Numbered from the stretch's first letter, positions 1-11,835 are shown. The stretch is DNA of 64,000 nt from Xestospongia bergquistia (GCA_963965975.1 OZ014416.1:5332001-5396000); one strand, 5' to 3'. The notes: generated from the letters alone by a model not told the origin. Program-made: numbers and translations.

Positions 1-324
1 GACAGAGGAAGTAGATTTTATCAAACAGAATGAAATCAGAAAATAGTATGTTAAAATTGGTATATTTAATATTTTAATTTTTATTTATTATAAAGTTTTG
101 ATACTTAAACCAGTTACTTACTCCAGTTCTTATTGCTGCTCATCATGTTAATGGGCATTTGCCATCATTGGACATCTTCAGTGTTGAAAATGACTTTTTG
201 TAATCTCACTAATAAGTTAACTGAGAAAGGACACTACATCCTTTATATGGGCCCTTCACCAGATACTAATAGATATATTCTTTACAACAAAATTTATATA
301 CTAATAATTGTCATGATTATGTAG

Positions 325-473
325 GCTATGTTGCCTATCTATTGAAAGATGAACAGAATGCAGCAGTCATTGGATCCTTTAAAGATATGACTAAAGTTGA
401 AAGGTTACTGAATAAGAAATCATTGGTAGAAGTAGCTACAAATGAGTGTGAAGATATAAACACAGCTGTTAAA
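325..473 (+). CDS. putative internal exon, unknown protein
   Basis: An open stretch is preceded by an acceptor (tatgtag) and followed by a donor (gtaaatc). It encodes a hydrophilic segment of about 49 residues beginning YVAYLLKDEQ and ending EDINTAVK. Upstream, around 128-290, a broken reading frame contains LIAAHHVNGH, which resembles the start of an ankyrin helix but carries a stop. I do not recognise the family. It may be the 3' part of a gene that starts before the window. Splice signals and open frame are seen; the exon call is inference. Confidence 0.4.
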
Positions 474-1149
474 GTAAATCTTTTCACATTAATGTATAAC
501 TAAGTATCAAGATCATATGTTTAGATTAGTTACCATTAGATATTGTTTACATTGAACAATACAGTGTGCTGTTTTGAAATTTCAAGATATTTTAGACATT
601 GAAATTTCAAGATGCTTTCATTATTCTACCTTTACACTTAATAGTATGCTAGCAATCTTGCAATTTTAAGATAATTTAGGCATGTTTGTCACATTTTAAT
701 TTTGTAGTTTGATATCTTGAAATTTCAAGACGATTTTCATTATTCTACCTTTATACTTTATAGTGTGCTAGCAATCTTGAAATTTCAAGATGCTGTATCT
801 ATTTTGTTGTTAATATGTATTTATCACAGATGTCTTCTATCTAACAACTACCTGGAGCAAGAAACCCAAGAGAGAACTTTTTGACAGTGACTATATATAT
901 ATATTTTAAATTTATTCTCCTCATTTTAATCAATATAAGATGATGGATGATTTAGCTAACAATTTGTTATCTACAAAATGTTATTACTAGATGATAAAAT
1001 TGACAGAAAAAATGTCATTTCTACAATTTTTTCTAAAATTTAAACCAATTTTGCGAAAATAAATTGTAATTGGAAATTCTCCAATGAAAGTGGAAATGGT
1101 TTTGATATTTTGTTATATCTTTCCTCCAAAGAAGAATAAATTTCCTATG
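474..1149. other. intergenic or intronic, no gene seen
   Basis: AT-rich sequence. Several short near-copies of a motif reading cttgaaatttcaagatg occur between 580 and 790, each a small palindrome around gaaatttc. No coding exon with convincing splice sites was found. Confidence 0.5.
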
Positions 1150-1275
1150 TAAAATGACTATTACAGACAATTTCAAACCTTAACTTACCAGTAATAATTC
1201 TTTCTCTAGCATTTTCTAAAATTTTGGGTAAAGAAACAACACTCACTTTTACAGTTGCCACGACAACACTGCATT
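1150..1275 (+). repeat. dispersed copy of the 140-bp repeat family
   Basis: The segment starts with a 'tgactattacagacaatttc' type motif and ends with 'cttttacagttgccacgac'. The same order of blocks recurs at 32656-32830 and, as a tandem array, at 27598-28250. No coding potential is apparent. Function unknown. Confidence 0.65.
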
Positions 1276-1870
1276 AGTAACACCTGATTGGTAATGATTC
1301 AGAGAATTTGTAGAACTTGAAAGATATAACTGAGGACCTTGCATGACACGGAGCATACATGTACATATAATGATGTACAGATACAATGTGAGGAGATCAA
1401 AAGAGATTACTAGAGATACACACATACAATCACAGAGCAGTTTATGATGAGAGGAGGTAGAAAAGATATATTTTTCTTGAGACAAGTATGTATTCAGTTT
1501 TCTTGGCAGTTGATTCTCAGAAGTTGAGTGGGAATTCATTTATTAATAATGTTAATATCAGATTGAATGATAGTAAAGTTAGCAGTTGATGAAAATGAGG
1601 ATGATAGAAGAATCATTATAGCATAGACAATTAAATTTATAAAGGGAGAAAGAAGGAGTTTAATGATATCAATGATATATAGAATAAAAAGAAGTGGGCC
1701 CAGAATTTAATCTTGGGGAATAACAAATATATAAAGGAAGCACAAACTAACATTATCTATGAAGACTGTTCAGAGATGCGTAATTATCTATTTCTCTCTT
1801 ATTATATGCATGCCTTTTATATGCCACAACAGTAGGCATCAGCAATATACAAGCATAATAATGATACTAA

Positions 1871-2105
1871 CCTTATAAAGTGAACAAGACATTGAAAATG
1901 AGAGCCACATTCAAATGACAACTTTGACCTGTACATTCTATTAATACAATACTCAACAATAACATGATTAATTGAAACCTGATTTGCAATAAGGAACCAC
2001 TTCCCGTGAAAACAATTGTGACCTGATTTGTGAAATGGGACCACAAATAAACACCTCAAAGAAAAACTCCGACACATACAGTTGCTAAATATGCACAAAT
2101 ACTGA
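1871..2105 (-). repeat. hairpin-type dispersed element, copy 1 (reverse)
   Basis: Contains the family hallmark gacctgatttgtgaaatggg, a second gaaacctgatttgcaataagg block, and a tail (gagccacattcaaatgacaa) that match copies at 10915-11170 and 39628-39910 in the opposite orientation. Length and non-coding nature suggest a short non-autonomous mobile element or MITE. Overlapping short ORFs are not genes. Confidence 0.7.
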
Positions 2106-3340
2106 TACCTTTTCACAAATAAATCACATAATTATATATTTAAAAAAGATTCCTATTATTCTGTACCAACTAAATCATCACACTTCAACCTGCTTTGTAA
2201 ATCATAATGTTTTCTTAATTCATATTGCCAGTAGGGGTTAATAAAAACAACTCTTTGGGTATAACAAAATCCAAAATTCTAAAAGAAAAATTTTTTTCAG
2301 AGGATAATAACAAATCAAGTCTGGCTATTCATATTAAAACATTAAATGTTTGTAACATGTACATGTACATCAGTTTAATGTCGCTTATGTACATGACATA
2401 AATAAGATATCAATTTTTCTTCAATGACCACACACTTCTCTTTGTTCTCTACAGAGAGACAAAAATCAACTTCATTAAGTTCATCTTTTTTAACAACACT
2501 CACTTTCTCTCTCCTTTGTATTAGTGTATTATCAACTACAATCTATATAGAGATGTACAGTGGTCATATTATCTGTAGGTAGTTACTTATCAATCATCAC
2601 TGTATCATCCACACAAGGATGATTGAACATTGAATATGTCCATAAGTGTATAATAAGTAAAGATGGAAGGGGTAGGAGCATGAAACTCCCAAGAAATTGA
2701 TTAAAATATCATGCAGAGCTCTTAGAAGTCTTGTTGTTAAATTTAGAAAGATTGGTTATATAAGTAGTAATACTTTAGTAATATAAACAGTATTATGATT
2801 ATTTTTTCAACAAAAATTAAGTTGCAATTGCAACTTATGTAATCAAATAATAGTTAAATCAACAGATCAATTTTTACAGCACATAGTCTATAACAGGAAC
2901 TATTTATGACTATTTGCAATACATTATAGTAGTCACATGACTACTTTATTGTAGTCTAGTCTAAATATGCTAACTCCCAAAAACTTAACCTGGTATTTCA
3001 ATGAATCACAATTTCCTCATTAAGTGCACTCTTAATATGTCTTAAGCAGTGAAACATACACATTGAAAAGTCTCACTGACATTAACTGTCAAAAGCTGAC
3101 TTGTACATGTACAAATAGTATTTATTTTCAGTCAAGTAAATTTTGGACTACATTTGAGATGAAATGGGGTTTAGTGCTGAGATAATTGGTGATAGACTAG
3201 TGGTAAAGTGCCCAGTATCAACTACTTTTAGTTTTCTGACTTTTAAGCAAGGGCCTTTAGAATTAAAAAGTGTACTCTTAGGTGTTCTACACTGCTTCAT
3301 GACACCATTCACAAAGCTTGTTATCATTAATTCTGGTAGA
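2106..3340. other. gene-free stretch
   Basis: AT-rich DNA without a convincing exon. Contains several acatgtacatgt palindromic runs near 2357 and 3100. Nothing else recognisable. Confidence 0.5.
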
Positions 3341-3347
3341 ACATTAG

Positions 3348-3556
3348 TGACCTGATTTGTGAAAAAGGAACTAGTTTAAACTCTCAAAAAACAGTACTAG
3401 TTTGTATACATAGTAACAGTTGCTATATATCCACATCAATTCATTGTAACTGTATGTATACAACTGTTTTGAGTTGTTTTAACAGTGGTCCCTTTTCACA
3501 AATCAGGTCACAAATAATGTTTTGACAGAAGTGGTCCCTGATTGTAAATCAGGTCA
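3348..3556. repeat. hairpin-type dispersed element, copy 2
   Basis: An inverted repeat: gtgacctgatttgtgaaa at the left end and tttcacaaatcaggtcac around 3487-3506, followed by a second, weaker ggtccctgattgtaaatcag block. The arms could fold into a stem. It shares the centre (agttgc...caactgt...gtggtccc) with the other copies of this family. Confidence 0.7.
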
Positions 3557-3613
3557 CATTTTATAGGTATTTGTTTGATGTCCTCTTCAAATCTAATTTA
3601 TTTGGTATTATAT

Positions 3614-3618
<5 letters not shown>

Positions 3619-3655
<37 letters not shown>
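3619..3655. repeat. (TA)n microsatellite
   Basis: Uninterrupted TA dinucleotides, about 18 units, about 290 bp upstream of the transporter start. Confidence 0.95.
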
Positions 3656-3659
<4 letters not shown>

Positions 3660-3948
3660 CTACAGTTTAAATATTGTACTGCCTGACCAAAAAGAATGTA
3701 TTTGTGTAAACATTTCATTTATAGATAGATTCAGTTTCTTAGGTTTTATATTATATGAAATAACGTTGTTATGCAACACTCACAAACTGAAAGTAAACAA
3801 ATTATTTGCATGCACAGGTGACATAATTGAAACATTATCAATACATATTGTATTTAGATGTCTATATAGTTTATATAGATGTGTAATTAGTAAATCAGAA
3901 CGGGTGAGAAGTCACATTGAGCTATTGTCACTTGTCACTAGTATTATA

Positions 3949-5612
3949 ATGGATGAGCGACAACCTCTGCTTTCGTCTAGATCTCGACGCTGGAAACGTA
4001 TATATCGATTTCAATGCATTCGTTCAAAAAGTGGAATTTTTGTTTTGTTATGGCAAATAGTCATATCGTTGTATCTACAATTTCTTATGTTTTTTTTCAA
4101 CAAGGGATCAAAACTACTAATAAAGAAAAATCTCATTAATTCAAAGATTTATATCGTTAATAGTTTTTGCACAATATTATTGTATCCACTATAATGGGTA
4201 TTGTTGCTGATGTCTGGACTGGAAGGTATCGTATGTTAGTGGTATGTACCTATCTCTTTGTTGTCGTCTGGCTCATAGGTATATTAGGTTTCATAGTAAT
4301 TTATTTTAATTATTTTTCATATGCTTTGGCTATTTTCTTATTATTACATACTGTTAATGGATTACTTGGTATTGGTATAAGGGCAAATATTCTGCCCTTT
4401 AACATTGATCAACTCATTGGTGCTTCAGGAGAAGAATTAAGTGCCATTGCTCATTGGCATCCTATTGGACATTTCTTAGCTAAATTGGTCTCATCAATTA
4501 CTGTGACAATTGCAAACATTTACCAAAAATCAAATTTAATTTCAACCTTTATTATTTCATTCGGATGTAGTGGTGTGTTTATTATGATTTCTATTGTTAG
4601 CCATTGTTATTTTAAAAGATGGTTGGACACCACTTTCACAGCAAATAATCCAATTAAAATAATCTTCAAAGTTTTTAAATATGCCAGAAAGAATAAATTC
4701 CCTAGAAGTCGAAGTGCATTTACATTCCATGAAAACGACTATCCTTCACGTCTTGATTTAGGGAAAGAGAAATATGGTGGACCATTTTCAGAGGAACAGG
4801 TAGAAGACGTCAAGACTATTGTTAGATTAGTAATACTCCTATTCATTTGCCTCATTGGCAATGCTTTTGTTTGGGACTCAATTCAATTCCTTCATTTCTT
4901 TTCGGGTTTGAAGTCCCTTGAATCTTACAACTTTATTATTCAGCAAGTATCATCTGTAAACACTAACTACACAGTAGCATTGGTTCTCATTCTTCTTTAC
5001 CAATTCCTGCTTTATCCGTGTTTTCATAAGTACATTCCAAGCATGTTGAGAGGAATTGGTATTGGACTTTTCTTTGTATTTATTACTAACATTACTTACA
5101 TGATAATAGTTTTTATTGGTCATCAAGAAAACCATTCAGCAGGCTGTATTGTGCTGACTAATTTCAATTACACTAAAAGCTTGTTAATGCCTATAAACTA
5201 CAAATGGCTGTTACTACCTCAGATTCTTGGAGGAATAGCTCTGTATTTAATACAGGTTACATCTCTTGAGTTTGCAATAGCGCAATCACCTGGATCAATG
5301 AGAGGGTTGTTAATAAGCTTGTGGTATTCATTTCGAGAGGTAGGCTATTTACTGAGTGGACATTTGTATTTGCTATTTACCTTCACTCAGCATGCATTTC
5401 CAAGTTGTGGATTCTATTATTTTTTTACTAAAAGTGTCATCGGTATTTTAATTTTGACACTCTTTGCATTTTTGGCCAGACGTTTTAAACTACGAGTACG
5501 AAATAATGTTGTCAATATCTACCAAATAACAGAAGAACATTATGAGAAATATTTTGATCAATCTGAAGAGTTCTGGAAAAATGTTGCTAATAATTTCCAT
5601 GAACGTCCATAA
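3949..5612 (+). CDS. SLC15/POT-family peptide-type transporter, frameshifted
   Basis: A proton-coupled oligopeptide transporter-like (POT/PTR2) multi-pass membrane protein, about 555 residues if the two frames are read together. Frame 1 runs from ATG 3949 to TAA 4194. It has a basic N-terminus (MDERQPLLSS), then a first membrane helix ending FFFNKG. Frame 2 is open from 4164 to 5612 and carries GIVADVWTGRYRM (the POT G-x-x-AD-x-x-x-GRY motif), RANILPFNIDQL (where the family has FGADQ), and a late LEFAIAQSPGSMRG motif (family: LEFxYxxAPxSM), with about ten more hydrophobic segments. The ExxERFxYY helix-1 motif of typical POTs is not visible. The frame change needs one missing base near 4164-4194. 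It could be a real frameshift (pseudogene), a sequence error, or an unseen intron. No intron with good sites fits. Substrate unknown. Confidence 0.8.
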
Positions 5613-5677
5613 GTTGTGATGATCTCAAATCACAATTTGACCAATAGAGTATACATTAGTTTATTAATAATTTTGAC

Positions 5678-5683
5678 AATAAA
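5678..5683 (+). promoter_or_regulatory. polyadenylation signal candidate
   Basis: AATAAA 66 bp after the transporter stop; a second AATAAA lies at 5735-5740. Both are in the right place for 3' end formation, but the hexamer is common in AT-rich DNA. Confidence 0.45.
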
Positions 5684-5886
5684 CATTTGTGTTAATTTGT
5701 TAAGAATTTTTCCCTGTTAGTTGTAGAACTGTACAATAAAAAAAGTGGTGATTTAATTTTATAATTCTAAAAAAAGATCAATGTGCTTATAAATCACTCT
5801 TATAATACTGTTTACAATCAATTTAATATAGTCTTATATATGTGTACACTAGCATACATAATATTTATGCATAAATGCATAAGTGT

Positions 5887-5935
<49 letters not shown>

Positions 5936-6013
5936 TAGAGAAGAGAGATAGAGAGATAGATAGATGACAGACAGACAGACAGATTGATCAATCGATAGAT
6001 AGATAGATAGATA
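5887..6013. repeat. GATA/GACA microsatellite
   Basis: Tandem GATA runs with interspersed GACA units and gagaga interruptions. The apparent 78-residue ORF on the minus strand (YLSIYLSI repeats) is a product of the repeat, not a gene. Confidence 0.95.
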
Positions 6014-7400
6014 TTATATATGTATATAATTATATTTTGTACATGTATATACAAATGTGAATATCACTTCACACATGCATATATCACCTTAATTAGCTAC
6101 TATCTTAACCAAATATCCTATATCGTGATATCAATAACAGGATATACAGTGTAGGATAGACTTTTGAAGATGTACAATATCTGAATAAAGCATTATGTTA
6201 GTACGGTATGTTTAGAATGAATAACTCTAGTTACCGTTACTATTTACTAAGCTCATTAAATGACACACATACCCTCAAGTAATGTTTCACTATGTTCTTA
6301 TCTAATATCTAATATTGCCACTGATTGCAATTGTTAATATATTATATATATATAGATCACAAAAATCATCATTATATCAACTTTAGTACATATCAACTAA
6401 GAACATAATAATCACTGTAATATGATTTAAAAACTAACAATGTTTTCTAATTAAAAACATTACTCATCATTATCATTATCTTTGTGTTGAGTTTAATTTT
6501 CAAGGAAAATGTCTTTAAAACCAAAAATAGACATTTCTACACAAAACCAGCAAAAAATAACAGTCAAAATATTAATGTAATTAAAAATATCATTCCTTGA
6601 TTAATAGTAGCAGCATTTTTATCTACTAATAGTAAGATACTTATCAGCTTGATAAGCAAGATCATTTATTTTATCAAGCCTGCCTGGCTTAGTATTAGGA
6701 GTAACAGTAACACAGAAACATTACTCTGTATATTTAAGTAGGCAACATCATACCAATACCTATTTGGCTGTTATATCACCATTTCTTTTCTACAGTAAAT
6801 AGCTTTCAATTCTAGAAACAGTTTTATCTATAGTTACCAAAACGTATTGATATATGCACTAAATTATCATTTAAAGAATGTATACCACACAGAATAATCC
6901 AATTGATGCTTTTTAAACAGTAGTTTTTATGTGGAATAGACGCTTAATAAATACTGTGATGTGCAATTTACGAATTTCATAAATACTGAGTGTATTATAT
7001 AAAGTGATAAATTGCATGTAACAATAGTAGATAACAAATAATTTCCTTAGAGGTATACTTCTAAGGAGATTATTGTATAATTATTATATTATTGTTATTT
7101 TATTGTTATTGTTATGCTTTTTGTTACTGTCAAAATTAAGTAGGATATAATAACAATAACAGTAGTGTTATAAAATATAGAGTCCAAATGTTTAAGGTGT
7201 TAATTTGTTATAGAATACATATAATTAATCATTTTAAGAGATAGTTTTGTTAGCTAACAAGTGTTATTGTTATAAGTAAAATAAATATTCCCTTGTCAAA
7301 GTTATGTTTTCAAAGAGACAACAATGTATCATATAACATCACAAATCTATTTCTATAGAAGTGACTGTGATGAATAAATATGGTTAAATCAATAACATTA
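6014..7400. other. gene-free stretch
   Basis: AT-rich DNA. Around 7040-7170 there are imperfect palindromes (ctccttagaagtatacctctaagg type) and runs of ttattg/caataa that could pair. No exon seen. Confidence 0.5.
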
Positions 7401-7424
7401 TTTATAGTTAGTGTATATAATATA

Positions 7425-8307
7425 TATATTAAGACCTGGTTATCTTATGCAGAGTGGCTTGAGCAATATTTCCTAGCAAACGATGTACAAGCTCAGGAAA
7501 AGAAAAGAGCTATCTTCTTAAGTGTTTGTGGTGCATCGACGTACCAACTGATTCGTAATTTAGTATCTCCACAGAAACCGTCAGAAAAGACTTTCAATGA
7601 GCTGCTGGAGTTAGTACAGGAACACCATCAGCCGACGCTGTCTGTTACAGTTCAACGATTCCCGCAAGCGTAAGGAGGGAGAATCTATCACCCATCCTCG
7701 AGAACTATCTGAACATTGTCAGTTTCGTGACACACTCAACGATATGCTAGAGATCGCCTCATTTGTGGATGCAATGATGATCGTTTGCAACGTCTACTCT
7801 TGGCAAAACCACCACCTCTAACGTTTGACAAACCATTTACAATTGCACAAGCCCACGAATCGGCTGAACAGAAGTGCCAAAGATCTGCTAAGGCCGGACT
7901 CATCTCAGGTTAACTCACTAAAAGGACGACGAGATCTTAATTTCTCAAGAGATCGTGCTGTTAGCAACGGATGCTATCGGTATCTAGGGGCTCATTACCC
8001 AGCTATTTGCCGATTCAGACGTTGTCTGTTCATTCTGTAAGAAAACAGGGCACATTGCAAGAGTCTATTGTTCTAAAAGGGGTCCTGTACAAAAGGACAC
8101 TCGCAAAAGTACTTGCACTACACGTAGGAAGAACCTGAGAGATACGCCGAAACGAGCGTACCAAATCACTGACTCGGAAGCTGACCACTCCCCCAACGAA
8201 TCAACGTATACATTGTATAGCAATCGTGTAAAACCCGTTGAAGTGACCGTGAACGTTGACGGTGTGGACATCACCATGGAAGTAGGCACTGGAGCCTCGG
8301 TTTTAAT
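7425..8307 (+). pseudogene. Gypsy-type LTR retrotransposon gag-protease relic
   Basis: Broken gag and protease coding sequence of a Metaviridae-like retrotransposon. In order: a capsid-like segment (AEWLEQYFLANDVQ, then SEKTFNELLELVQEHHQPT), a frame change near 7672, a segment with GESITHPRELSEHCQF, further stops, an ALTFDK-like stretch near 7810, a CCHC zinc knuckle (CSFCKKTGHIARVYC, about 8027-8073), and an aspartic protease start (VDITMEVGTGAS, about 8262-8298). The catalytic Asp of the usual DTGA/S triad is Gly here. No LTRs, reverse transcriptase or integrase follow. The sequence is cut off at 8307, where a copy of unrelated host sequence begins. GC content is higher than in the surroundings. 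Clearly dead. Confidence 0.85.
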
Positions 8308-9275
8308 CTTTATGGCAGCTAAACATCTTAATGCTCTATTGGAGGTAATTGACATTACAGCCATGTAGTATTAGAAAAGTTTACATTATTACAGTATATA
8401 AAGAAATCTCTCTCATCTAATACTGAGAGAGATGCTCAAGTTTACTTCATGTTTCAACTTCATCCTGGAGTGATTGAATTAGTCCTTAGTGAAGAACAAC
8501 AGCAATCTTATCATGAATGGAATATTTATCCTCATTCAAATCCCACAGTGGTATGTATGATATAATATATGCAATTGTATTCCTATATGTCAGATCTATC
8601 AAACTGATGTGGACATATTTGGTGTTCAAACTCCTGCAAGTGTGCCTTTTATATTGATCACAGTGTCTGCATATGATGGACCTAAGACAGTTGCTAGATT
8701 AAATCATCGTGTACCATTGAGAGGTATCAAACCTGACCAGGAGATATATATTTTATGATCTCTTGATAATGATAGAAACAGTAAGTAATCCATTATATTT
8801 CATATAGTCATGTTCTTTTATAAGAAGGTATACAAACTACAACATCAGCCAATGTCAGTACTTCTACTTCACGAGATATAAGTATGTTATAATGTAGTGT
8901 TTTTTATTAATATATAGTAAGTGTAATGAGTATATTATTTCATTTGACAGCTGGTCACTCCAACCAGAAGTGTTTAGAACATACTATGCTGTGTTATCAA
9001 TTCTTGTCTCTGATTCCAATAACAGATTATCTCTAGCAAAATGAATTGTCTAATGCTTAACTTACTACATTTCAGTGTTATGATACTGCTATAGATAATG
9101 CTGCAAAGATTGATATGGAAATGGTCTCCTACTAATGAAAGATTTAATGAGTAGTCCTTGCCAAAATTAATAAATGTTCTAAAGGTATTTAGAGGTATTT
9201 AGATCTTTATCTGAGAATATGGAACGTGACATTTTGTAAATAAGTAACATTGTTATCATTTAATTATTTATAATT
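8308..9275 (+). pseudogene. degraded second copy of the 25.5-26.8 kb gene
   Basis: Nearly base-for-base like 25890-26843, introns included. It carries the exon ending YPHSNPTV before a gtatgt donor, then the exon beginning cag|ATCTATCAAAC. In this second exon a 4-5-base insertion (gagatatatattttatga) shifts the frame into a stop, whereas the other copy reads through to a gtaagt donor. Later exons also differ by small indels. It therefore looks like a non-functional segmental duplicate. Confidence 0.75.
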
Positions 9276-9294
9276 ATTTTCAATACTTTATATG

Positions 9295-9615
9295 TCCATT
9301 TATGTTTCCTGAAGTACATAGAACAATTGTACATGTACATTTGACTTACTATGAGGTCTGTATTACCTTTGATATTATGATATCTTTTAGTTAATTTGAG
9401 TTATAAATAATTGACATGTTTGTTTACTGTGTGTAGATAAACAACATTACTTGTAAATTTATAAAGAATAATTGTTTAATAATAAATTGTTAAAAGTGAA
9501 CATTATCAAATGTAAGATTGTTGGTCTACCTAGTGTTGGTAAACCACACTTAAAGAACAACTACTTGCCAATTATAAGACGAATTTGGACCAGAAGTTGA
9601 AAAGGTGTTAATCAA
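9295..9615 (+). repeat. dispersed repeat also found inverted at 35655-36070
   Basis: Reverse-complement match to 35655-36070, including tttcctgaagtacat, tgtttactgtgtgtagataa and ggtctacctagtgttggtaaa. Part of it (GLPSVGKPHLKNN-like) reads as coding in a short frame. The other copy has about 110 extra bases in the middle, so this copy has a deletion. Probably a fragment of a mobile or duplicated gene of unknown type. Confidence 0.65.
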
Positions 9616-10700
9616 GAATGATATTTTTTATATTTATGGATTTTTTGGTATACTACTAGTACTCTCCTGAATGTTAACATCTAGTGCTCTCGTTTATACA
9701 TATTGTAAGTGACATTTCAATTCAATTTGCATGATGTAATGAATAATAAAGTTCCATCAACATTCTGTTAGAGGTTAAATTTATGAGTTACTAGTGGTCA
9801 TGGACCCTCAAATACCTTGGTGACTTGCAAGGTATTCAAATTAAGGATACAAATTCTGACTTGTTGATGTTACACCTTTGCTTAATGCTAATTTTTAGAA
9901 TTTCCTATTTTAAATGAGAGGAATTACATTATTATATGTTATATAAGTACATTGATATCAATAAATTGACTGTACTTAATTCTTAAACTTTTAGATTCCT
10001 AGTACACCAAGTGGGTATGCCATCATTACATTCAAATCTCAAATTTATTGAAATACATTATTCTGATATGTCTTGTCTTACAGTATTGTCTATAGTAGCA
10101 GTATCAGTTTATAATAAAGATATGGGATGTCTGACATTCTTGTCCCTGATGCTGTGACTTTGTTTGAACTACTGATGAGTAATTAATTATTTTGAGTGGT
10201 AATCCTTTCATTATACTTCTAAATGATATACTATAAGTTAGTCAACTTCATAGACTCAACATGAGGTGATCTAGTTAATTGACTACTGCACATTCTGCAA
10301 ATATGACTGTAAAATAAGATATCAGAGATGTATAAATCACTGACATTGATTTATAACTTTTCAATCATTTTATTTAAGTCAATATTAATCAGTATTATTG
10401 TTATATTGATGTAGTTTTATACTTATACTGTTTATATTGTTTTATGAACAAACATTTAAACTATTATCATTTACTATTGGAGAGGGTATTTAACAAGTGA
10501 TCTGGTCTGCTGACGTATATGCCTCAATCAGTTCAAAGGCTAGGCAGTAACTCCACCCATTTTTTTCATTGATGTTATGATATTACATCAATTTGAAGCT
10601 TATGTAACCTATATTATTCAGTAGATTTTCACATTTAGTAGCAGTGATCAATAAAATATGCTGAATAAAATATGAGGTTAACTAATATTATTGTATCATA
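9616..10700. other. gene-free stretch
   Basis: AT-rich DNA, no exon with usable splice sites and no strong repeat found. Confidence 0.45.
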
Positions 10701-10710
10701 CTATGGCTGT

Positions 10711-10842
10711 ATTACCTACAATACCTGTATTACCATAATACTCATATTACCTACAATACCAGTATTACCTACATTACCAGTATTACCTACAATACCAGTA
10801 TTACCTACATTACCAGTATTACCCACAATACCCACAATACCA
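10711..10842 (+). repeat. 18-bp minisatellite
   Basis: Tandem copies of tattacctacaataccag, alternating with a variant having cattaccag. It keeps an open frame that would read (VLPTIP/VLPTLP)n, with no sign of a real gene around it. Confidence 0.9.
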
Positions 10843-10914
10843 ATATCACACTACTATTATTAACCCTATGATGTCATAATGATATCATCATGATGTCATC
10901 ATAGGCAAGTTACA

Positions 10915-11170
10915 ACAAGAAGGACCCACTAAATACCTCAAAAAGCAGTTTTGAATACATTCAGTTACAATAAGTAGTTGTGCATATACAGCAACTGTAT
11001 GTATCAGAGTTGTTTTGGATGTGTTTTAACAGTGGTCCCATTTCACAAATCAGGTCACAAATGCTTTGCGAGAAGTGGTTTCTTATTGCAAATCAGGTAT
11101 TGATAGAATGTACAGGTCATTGTTGTCATGTGAATGTGGCTCTCATTTTCAATGTCTTGTTCACTTAAAG
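10915..11170 (+). repeat. hairpin-type dispersed element, copy 3
   Basis: Same order of blocks as 39628-39910: cctcaaaaagcagttttgaa, gttgtgcatatacagcaact, cagtggtcccatttcacaaa, cttattgcaaatcagg, then a tail with gtggctctcattttcaatgt. The copy lacks about 35 bp between the Aggt block and the tail compared with the 39.6-kb copy. Confidence 0.75.
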
Positions 11171-11417
11171 GCCACACCCATCAGTTTCCATGGTGAAGAT
11201 TTATTAAAGATAATTGAACATTAATATCAAGAGTCATCAGGATTACAGCCAACTAATGGAAAAAATCATTCCCAAAACCGCATACTAATATACCAGGCAG
11301 AGGTTTTATATTGATAAGTTATGATAACACATGTATCTGAAGTACAATTTGAATTTGAGATTCCTCAAAAAACGTGTTTCCTTGATGGGAAGTAAATAGT
11401 ACACAAACTTGAACATA

Positions 11418-11835
11418 CCGTAAGGGTATAAATTTTCGTGGGGGATTTAATTTCGCTATATTCGTGGGTTGTTGTTTTAACACGAAATTTAACTTTGATT
11501 CCACCCACGCATAATCATGTGATCTCAATAAAGCGTGTAAATAACGGCTACTGTAAAGGGTTACTTCTTTCTATTTTACACTGAAGTACTTCTCCGTCAA
11601 CTGCCTCCCAGATTTTCTTGTATACATGGTACCCTCTCACCATGGATTCAATGGAATACGTAGCCATACTTCGGGAAAATCACGCTTGTGTTCACAACAC
11701 GTGTCTGACACCACACCCATTAATTAAAACTTCACACCCACTAAACACGAAAATTAATACCCACGAAATTTAAATAATAAAGCAAAATTTAAAAAACACG
11801 AAAATTTAAACCCTAGAAAATTTGTACCCTTACGG
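11418..11835. mobile_element. 418-bp MITE with TA target-site duplication
   Basis: Terminal inverted repeats CCGTAAGGGTA...TTTTCGTG at the left and CACGAAAATT...TACCCTTACGG at the right, flanked on both sides by TA (11416-11417 and 11836-11837). TA duplication and short TIRs are typical of non-autonomous Tc1/mariner-superfamily elements. There is no transposase ORF. Sub-terminal regions repeat cgtgg/cacga motifs (tttcgtgg, cccacgaa). The TIRs and TA flanks are seen directly; the superfamily is inferred from the TA. Confidence 0.85.

Noticed and set aside
1817-2116. 99-codon minus-strand ORF
   Set aside because: Lies over the hairpin-type dispersed element; other copies do not keep the frame.
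3900-3960. Extending the transporter upstream to the start of the open frame at 3766
   Set aside because: The upstream residues are not hydrophobic or conserved-looking; the Met before DERQPLL with a dileucine-type motif fits the family's N-terminus better.
5818-6054. Minus-strand ORF with YLSIYLSI repeats
   Set aside because: Translation of the GATA microsatellite.
8065-8364. 99-codon minus-strand ORF over the gag relic
   Set aside because: The plus strand carries the zinc knuckle and protease pattern; the minus frame is its shadow and crosses the duplication junction.
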